A stretch of DNA of 44,169 nt from Ectocarpus siliculosus (lineage: Eukaryota; Sar; Phaeophyceae; Ectocarpales; Ectocarpaceae): assembly GCA_000310025.1 (NCBI GenBank), contig FN649751.1, forward strand, positions 4,632,160 to 4,676,328, written 5' to 3'. This document shows positions 37,201 through 44,169 of this stretch, in pieces. The notes below the pieces were generated by a model. It made no database searches, was not told the DNA's origin, and worked only from the letters and a program-made list of their open reading frames with translations. Position 1 is the stretch's first letter, and the number at the start of each line of letters is the position of its first letter. Position numbers and translations under genes: made by a program.

Positions 37201-37832
37201 CACGGACACCTCAGTTGTGCTGCGGTTGCAGGCTCCACACGCAACGTACACACACACACCCACATCAGTGAACCACAGCAGCTAGCCCGGTGGATGCTAG
37301 GTTTTTGAGAAAGCACACACACACACACACAGCCGGTTAGCGCCTCGATGCTAATAAGAAAGACACGCACACCCACAACCGTTGCGGCGAAATAAAACGC
37401 GGCGAAGCACGAAATCCCGCGCGGGCGGAAAACGCGATTTCCCGCCGTCGAGCTGTGACTACACGCGACTCACAACCTTCGGATTATGTCTGCTGTTTTT
37501 CTTTCTCGTTCTCGTGTTTTGGAAAGTAAAAGTGTTTTGGTTGAATGGACGGTGTTCAAGTTTACCGATCCAACAAAACTCCGTTGTTTTTCATTTCCTT
37601 CATACCTCCACGTGTGCTGTGCGACGATGATACAGCAGAGTTGACATGCCAACACGGGCACTCAACTACCCCAGGTTGCGAGTCATCGCACCCCTGTGCG
37701 GTTACTCCAGACCTGCCCGGAAATCGAATAACATCATTAAGCCATTTTTTCGAGCGGTGCGATGACTCCGGACCGTGCGATGACTCGCAACCTTACGGTA
37801 CGAACTGTACAACGCAGTTCAGCACTTTTTGT

Positions 37833-37997
37833 CAGTCCAGGTTTCTCATTTCTTCGCAGTCAGTCTTCTGTGTTAGTGCCAGAATCTCCAGTGTTGTGGA
37901 TTCCTTACGTGACGCTACCAACATGAGATCGAAGAAATGGCATGGAAAACCAGGACCGCAGCGTCTGTGTGAGAGACGAAACTGCTTGCTGTTGTTT
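37833..37997 (+). repeat. Direct repeat R3, copy B
   Basis: The partner of 36730-36900 in the same orientation. It is preceded by two copies of TGCGATGACTCCGG-like sequence, as copy A is followed by them. Confidence 0.7.
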
Positions 37998-38279
37998 TCT
38001 TTTTTATCAACTATACTGTGTAGACTACAGAGGTGGACTCTTGGCGAACTTAAAGTAACAGCAGTAGCAGGCCAAAAGAATGTGCCATCTAAGGACCTCG
38101 AGGGTAGTGCACAAGGGTTGACACGATTTTTTTCTGCGATTTCGCTGTGGCGTATGGCATGTGCCCTCCAAGAATCCGACATCAAAGCAGTGATGAACCC
38201 TGGTTACTTGCATGCGTAGTGCTTTATCCCACAAGGTTTATTCTAACGATATCACGGCAGGTCGAAGGAAGTGCCGGGC

Positions 38280-41200
38280 ATGGACTGGTGGGCGTTGAGG
38301 GACTACCCCCGGCCCGATCCGGGGATGGCTCGCCTGTGTCCCCGGCTCTGGCAAGCGTGGGTGGTGGGACTGATCGCGGGATCCATGTTCCTGCTGGAGT
38401 ATGACATCTGGGTGTACGCAGGGTGGGTTTATGTTGTGGATATGGGTGCGGCTCAGGCGCACCTTTGCTGTGTGGGCTCCTCACACTAGTAATACTTGTG
38501 TTTGGGTTCGTTCGGGCCAGAGTCACGGGGCGTGATGTGCGCGTGCGCAGCGTGGTGGTGTTCTGGAAGGGATAAAGTACATAGAGCTTGATGCAGGCGA
38601 ATGGTCAACAACATGCCGTTCTCGACAACGACAGCGAGTGGTAGAAACAACTACTAGACGGGGAGCCCTCACATTGAAACCGTGTAACGTTTCGCCATCG
38701 GTGTTTGGAAGAGTGGTTGTATTACACCTAGATTACGGCTGCCATGTCGTTGGTCTCACGATCTACTATCTCACGACCGTGGATTTCAGGCGTGCCTTCG
38801 GATTCGTCGAGCTTAGGGCCACGGAAAGTACCACACCAGAAGTAGAAGAAGCACTTCGTAGAATCGAGGAGGCGACAGAGAGGGCAGGATGTTCTCAACG
38901 TTTGAGGGCAGCAGTATCAGTAGCACTACCAGCACCACCAGCACCAGCGGCAGCAAGCATCCCAAGATCAACGTCATCAACAACCACACCCACAACAACA
39001 ACAACCCCTTGTTCGTGTTTGGTGGCGTTGTAAGGTTCGTTGCCGCGCTCTTCCTGGCGACGGCCCTCATCCCAGACTCGGGGGACAGCCCGTCCCCGTA
39101 CTTCATGCACCTGGCAATCCCTTTCTTCGCCGTCAAGGGCGTGCACGAGGTGCGTGGGGGGCCGCCACACGGGAAGCGTTTCTTGATAAGCGTACATACA
39201 TATGTACGCGTGCAGACCTGCTTTCCTGCTTCAATGCATGCTAGGTCAGTCTACAGTCTACGCACGTCATAGGGGCAAATAAACAAACGGAAGGGATGAA
39301 GGGTACTTGTATGGGTGGCGGGTTTTTGCGTGGCGGCGCGGAACGGTTTGGCGGTGCGTGCCTGCGTGTGTTGTGTCATCGCCCTTTGTGTAGGGCAGGC
39401 ACTTGTTCGTGCTGTCGGACGGGGGAGGGGTGGGATGACCCGGCGGGTCTCGACTAACCCTAACAACTATGGACCTGGTTCCTGCTGCTTTCTCCTCTGC
39501 CGCTCAAAGCACAGGCCGCGTTTGTTTCTGTCATACTCTGCTGCCATTTTTTTCTCTGCCGCGGTGATGGTGGTGGTGGTGGTGGTGGTGGTGGTGGTGG
39601 TGGTGGCTTGACACCCCGTCCCGAACACGTGTTCCTTTGCCGCACCGCCACCGCCGACAACGAAACGACAGGGCGGCGGGTGGACGGCGATAAGCTTCTA
39701 CTGGGCGTTCTTCTTCCTACCCTTGGCCGACTTCGTCGTGGGCGTGGACACTTTCAACAAGCGGGACGCAGAGTACAAGGTCCTGCGAGAAAGGTCAGTT
39801 TTTCGATTTTCGCGCCGCAGGGTGGGCGAAAGAACTTCGCCGCGATAAAGTTGAGTGATGCGTTGATGAAGGGTCACTCAGGCAGTCGCCGTCCCCCATC
39901 TTTCTCCCGAGCTGACAACCAGAGTTTTGCAAGCAAGACCGACGACGCCCTCCCGTCTCGACCCGCCCCCCCCCTCATGGATACCGTTTTCCCGAACCCC
40001 CGACGGCTTTGATCGACAGGAAATGGTTCCGGATAGCCTCCTGGATATTCCTTCCGGCCCAGCTGGCTCTCTTGGCCTACGGTTGCCACGCCGTGAACAC
40101 CATCCCTCTGACGCCCCTCGAATTTTTCGGTGAGGGGGGGCAGCAATTGGCGCCGCATGTCGGGAAACAAGCGTTTCCGTCCCTCTACACGACCGTTGTG
40201 GCAACGAGGACCAAAAGGTTTCGACGGGCCAGTCCCGAAAAGTATCACTTTGTTCGTTTCGTTGTTGGCTGAAGGAACGCAGCGGCTTGATGCATCCATC
40301 GATCCTCTTGATGCATCCATCGCGCGTCTGTTGAGGGAACGAGGTGCTGCCCTCTGGCCATGTTTGACGGGGACCTTGAGAGTTATTTTCGTCGTTTTCC
40401 CGCTGCCTCCCTCGCCACGAATACCTGTTTCGTTGTTGCCCTTGTCTGGGTGATGTGGTCAGGTTTTGTGGTGTCTGTCGCGGTGTACACGGGCGGGATC
40501 GGCATCACCCTTAGCCACGAGCTGGTGCACAAGTCCAACCGTATCGAGCAGTGGCTGGGTGAGGAGCGAGGGGACACCCGCCGAAGACTATTAACGACCC
40601 GAGAGGCTCACTGTCGGTCGTGTTGTGTCTGTTGGCGATGTTTGTAGTTGTATTTCCTTTTGGTACTGTTGCTACGGTCAGGTTTCCTCAGTTGTTGGGA
40701 CGAACGTTTACTCCCCGCCGCCCTCTTTCGCGCTCTGCTGCTGCGTTGGCCACACGGCTACGTTGCTGTCGGCGGATAAATACGTTGCCCCCTTTGCTCC
40801 CCCCCGCCTGATGTGTAGCCCGCGTTCCCTGCCATCCCCTACAGCAGCAACATCAAAGGCTATATGGTATATATTTGCTGACCCTTGTTTGGACCTCCTC
40901 CTCCTTCCTCGCGGGAAACCAGGACGAGCGATGTGCGTCATGATAAGCTACGGCCACTTCTACGTCGAGCACAACAGGGGACACCACAAGCTTGTGGCCA
41001 CGGACGAGGACCCGGCCACCGCGAGGTACAGCAGTAGGCTACAACCGTGTCTATCCTTGCCGTCCTGCATGGGTTCCACGCGGGCCGGCAGAGGGCAGCG
41101 CATGCCGTGCACACCGCCGTGCGACACCTCAACACGGCAGCTAGTCAGAATCTACCATTTGAGGCATATCGCTTTCTCGTAGGTCGCCCTGTGCTTCGCC

Positions 41201-43516
41201 GACCGCGGCACACAACGGCAGAACACACGGTGGCTACCTTGCAGAACACGTATTAGGAGGCGTTTTTTTTTTTCCTTTCGTTTGTCTTTTTTTGGGGAGG
41301 TCAACCTGCTACCGCCGGTGCGACATTGACCCCTTGCGACCACGACAAAACAACCACACCGTCTCAAAACCCGTTTTAGCCTGTTGTTGTAGTTAGGTCC
41401 CTACAAGATACAGCGAAGGTATCCCTCGCTCCGCAGCCTTCCTTATTTCCTTTGCTTGCCCTTTGCCGGCGGTCTCGCTGCCGCTCTCGCGCCCCCGGTT
41501 GGGGGAAATGGGAGAAGAAAACGGAGAGGACCAAGACAGGGCGGACGGGCAGATCGCCGAGAAACCTTCACCAAAATTCGATACGTTGATGTTGTATTTT
41601 TTTGCTCAATCGAAGGCCGATCACTATCGCCAGGCCACTGCAACGCGTTTGTGTTGTTGGCGTTGGCTCAATTGAAACCCCACCCCCCATCGCCAGGCCA
41701 CCCACCACCTTACGCCCATGTGTTTCGCGCTGGCTCAATCGAACCCCCACCCCCCGGTCGCCGCCGCCCTGCCAGGTTTGGGGAGTCTTTCTACTCGTTC
41801 CTGCCTCGCTGCGTGGTGGGGAGCTTCGCCAGCGCGTGGAGGCTGGAGACCGACCGCCTCCGCGACAGGAACCTCCCGTTCTACCACAACGAGATGCTCT
41901 GGTGGGTTGGTTTGGTTTGATTTGGCTGCTGCACTATTAATAGGCGAAATAGAGTGAAGGACAGCAGTTTGTGTATTTGAACGTGGCTTTCCAACTGATC
42001 CGGTTATGCGCGGCTGTCGGGGGTAGCGTGGTTTGGGGACGTGCACTCGGGAGGGGGGGGGTACGCATGCTTGGCCGCGTGCGTTAGACCCACGCATCCC
42101 GAAGGCAGCCGGGACTCGTCAATTCCTCCCCCCCCCCATCGCGATAATCGTTTTCCTTCGTCACTGGGGCGCTTGGGGAGGGAGGGAGGCGGAATTCGGC
42201 ATTATTGCATTGAAACCGCTCAACGCCACAAGCCGACGCCCTTAGCGCTTCCTCACCCACCTTGCCCTTTCGGGGGATCGTGGGTCATTGTGCCTCCTCC
42301 CGTGTCTCGCGGCTAAAACGCTTGGCGTGTGGGCGCGTGACATGTGGCAGGTACTGGGTAGCCTCCTCGTGCCTCTGCGCCCTCTTGACCGCGATGTTCG
42401 GCCCTCTGACCATCCCGCTGTTCGTGGGACAGAGCTTGATCGGAATCTTCTTCTTCGAGTCGGTGCGTCATCACCAGATCAGGCGGTGGCTGGGGCGACG
42501 GGATGAACACGTGTAGGGGGTCATCATCGGAAAGCCTTGGTTTCGGCAGAGAGAGAGAAATAGAGAGAGAGTTGAAGGGAGGGGGAGGAGTGGTTGTGTC
42601 CCGCGTGAGCAGTTCGATCGAGAGCCTGCTTTGCTTTTGTGCGTTGGGACTGCCGTCGATTTTTCATGACCCAAGGTAGTATTGGTTCCTCCGCTGTTGC
42701 ATTTCCCCGTCTCCTGCCACTCGCTTGTCGTTTTCGTACTCACGCCCGTGTCCTCTTTTCGCTCCCCGGCTACGTTGGCGATTGCGCACGTTACGACATG
42801 GGACTGTGAATGTTCTCGTGCCCCTGCCGTCCACAACCACACCCGCCGTCACCAAAGGTCAACTACGTCGAACACTACGGGGTGAGACACCCAAGAGCAC
42901 TGGAGGCCTTTCTTGTTGCGCCCGGTGTACATTTTGTAGCTTCCTCGCAGCGGCGGTGACGCAAGTCTTGACCGTTTGCACACTTTGGTCGCTTGACCTG
43001 ATGACAAAGTGGACAAAAAGGGTGGTGATTTCGTGGTATGTATGTACGTGTCCATCGCATCTGGAATATGATAACTTACCCGCGGGACGGGACTTACGGT
43101 GAATGAACAACGTTGCCGAACGCGGTGGCAAGACCGAGAGCATGTTGTTGGCATGCAAGTGTGAGCTTGCCCCACTCACGCGCTTGGCGGAGAGAGCCTG
43201 AACACAATGCCCCCACCGCACGCTTGCCGCCGCCCCCGTGCCCCCTCCCAACCACAATGCTTCCCTATCGATTCCATTGCCGCTCGCCTGGTTTGCGACA
43301 CGGTCTATCGATGGATGGATGGATGGATGGAAGCAGCTCGAGCGCAAGCGAGACGAGCAGGGGAGGACGGAGCCGGTCGGGTTCGAGCACAGCTGGGACG
43401 CTCCCCACCGGCTGACCAACATGGTGCTGTTCAAGCTCCAGAGGCACGGGGACCACCACGTCAACAGCACACGCCGTTACCAGACCCTTCGGGCCGAGCC
43501 CAGCCGCAGCCCCCAG
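38280..43516 (+). CDS. alkB: AlkB-type alkane 1-monooxygenase, 3' end missing
   Basis: An integral-membrane non-heme di-iron monooxygenase that hydroxylates terminal methyl groups of alkanes or fatty chains, with electrons normally from rubredoxin. Exons: 38280-38422, 38888-39149, 39672-39793, 40020-40129, 40463-40558, 40923-41025, 41776-41901, 42351-42462, 42858-42881 and 43337-43516. All phases agree and give 426 residues. All family signatures are present: LADFVVGVDTF, HELVHK (40516-40533), EHNRGHHKLVATDEDPAT (box 2), ARFGESFYSFLPR, NYVEHYGLER (HYG motif) and LQRHGDHH (43436-43459). Hydrophobic helices occur in exons 1-5 and 8. Exon 2 has a Ser/Thr/Asn/His-rich insert. ATG 38280 is the first in-frame Met; the exon may begin at an acceptor at 38260 with an exon further upstream. 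The C-terminal 20-40 residues, or any fused rubredoxin, lie beyond the window. Confidence 0.92.
39567..39606 (+). repeat. (GGT)n microsatellite
   Basis: Thirteen or so GGT units in AlkB intron 2, about 65 bp before the exon 3 acceptor. Confidence 0.93.
42858..42881 (+). CDS. 24-nt microexon of alkB
   Basis: This exon encodes exactly VNYVEHYG. It is flanked by AAAG and GTGAGA, in phase 0 on both sides, between exons 42351-42462 and 43337-43516. It supplies the conserved NYxEHYG motif of alkane hydroxylases; without it the protein would lack this histidine. Confidence 0.88.
43310..43331 (+). repeat. (GGAT)5 microsatellite at a splice acceptor
   Basis: It ends 5 bp before the acceptor AG (43335-43336) of AlkB exon 43337-43516, replacing a normal polypyrimidine tract. 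Confidence 0.9.
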
Positions 43517-44169
43517 GTGACTTTTGATTTTCTTGATTGGCACTAGATGTAATGCTGGTTGCACTGGGCGAAGGATGGGAAATAGGTAGAGCGGTGGCGA
43601 CGCGGCATCCTCCGCGGGCAGGCATTCATTCCTTCCTTTGTTGACACGCGTCGGGCGTAGTGCATCCACCGAACGACGGAAGGATGGCGGCGCAGAAGCA
43701 CCTGATGCGCGCAACAATAGCGTCCCTTCTTTGGTTTCTCGATCATGGTTGAGAATCACGAACCACTACACCGTGGCCCTCGCCTGTCTAGACTCGGGCG
43801 GTTGTAGTGGCAGCGGGGCAGCACGTGTTAGTGGGAAGTGGGGCCATTCATAACTGAAAACAAGGACAAAGATACGTTCGAATGAAGCAACTAAAAGGCA
43901 CAGCAAAGTTGTGGAACACTGAGGGGCGTGACTCTTGACGCTCCAAGAACCGGCGCGCAGTGTGGATTGGATCGCTAACCTTTGATTGAAACGGGCAGTA
44001 GCGCAAGCGACCACGCGAGGTGTTATCGTTGTCGGCACTTCGAGTGCGTGAAGCTATTGCATTACAACTATGGCACGAAAGTCGAACAACTTTGGTACGA
44101 AAGTTGAACATCACACCAACACCACCACCTGCGTTTTGCCTCCCCCCCCCCCCCCCCCCCCCCCCCCCC
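43517..44169 (+). other. AlkB intron and window end with poly(C)
   Basis: It begins at the GTGACT donor of the last visible AlkB exon. No continuation of the enzyme is readable in any plus frame. The window ends in 28 consecutive C (44142-44169), probably a contig edge. Confidence 0.75.

Larger units (their letters stand above)
35915..38279. other. Divergent intergenic region, NTT / AlkB
   Basis: No recognisable coding exon. It contains two diverged copies of a 170-bp repeat (36730-36900, 37833-37997) and a degenerate array of units around TGCGATAACTCCGG (36979-37200 and 37690-37790). A further 5' exon of the AlkB gene may lie here, because a splice-like AG occurs at 38259-38260. Promoters for both genes are expected but not visible. 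Confidence 0.55.

Noticed and set aside
39450-39465. Telomere-like CTAACCCTAAC
   Set aside because: A single 1.5-unit occurrence inside an intron; chance.
43337-43337. AlkB exon starting three bases earlier at the GAAG acceptor
   Set aside because: The CAG acceptor gives HYGLER, which matches the family motif; the earlier one inserts a Gln.

Overview
The window is eukaryotic nuclear DNA from an intron-rich, GC-rich genome. It carries four spliced protein genes with GT-AG introns (donors mostly GTGAGT-like), one non-LTR retrotransposon, many CTG and other microsatellites, long homopolymeric G or C runs and one run of N. The plastid/chlamydial-type ATP/ADP carrier and the two-pore channel suggest a photosynthetic stramenopile. 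The overall look resembles a brown alga (Ectocarpus-like), but that is inference; no organism-specific marker was tested.

Layout from left to right: (1) 256-4710, minus strand: a Rab1/YPT1-type small GTPase in six exons. The tiny first exon is tentative, and a foldback element sits in intron 1. (2) 7197-21421, plus strand: a two-pore (TPC-type) cation channel of about 990 residues in 12 exons, head-to-head with the Rab gene. Intron 3 holds a 5'-truncated, frameshifted LINE (11629-14162). Intron 1 holds a separate 78-bp copy of the same LINE's 3' end. (3) 21422-25030: a convergent intergenic stretch with a diverged direct-repeat pair. (4) 25031-34167, minus strand, probably with a signal-peptide exon at 35846-35914: a plastid/parasite-type nucleotide transporter (NTT, ATP/ADP translocase) in 13-14 exons. 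The N gap (30223-30602) lies inside one of its introns, and the exon phases show that no coding sequence is lost there. (5) 35915-38279: divergent intergenic DNA with degenerate repeats. (6) 38280 to the window end, plus strand: an AlkB-type membrane di-iron alkane monooxygenase with all histidine boxes. Its 3' end lies beyond the final poly(C).

Exons of all four genes were joined by checking splice dinucleotides, codon phase and family motifs at every junction. The phases agree throughout. The one exception is the last junction of the channel gene, where the canonical acceptor brings in an in-frame TGA. Functionally the genes look unrelated: vesicle traffic, endomembrane cation flux, plastid adenylate exchange and alkane/fatty-chain hydroxylation. 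No operon-like or gene-cluster logic is visible. I found no tRNA, rRNA, CRISPR or prokaryotic feature. The most notable items are the TGA or odd splice in the channel, its acidic residue in filter II, the intact AlkB in an intron-rich eukaryotic gene with a 24-nt HYG microexon, the C-tailed LINE with a short solo 3' end, and sense-strand CTG repeats close to 3' splice sites.
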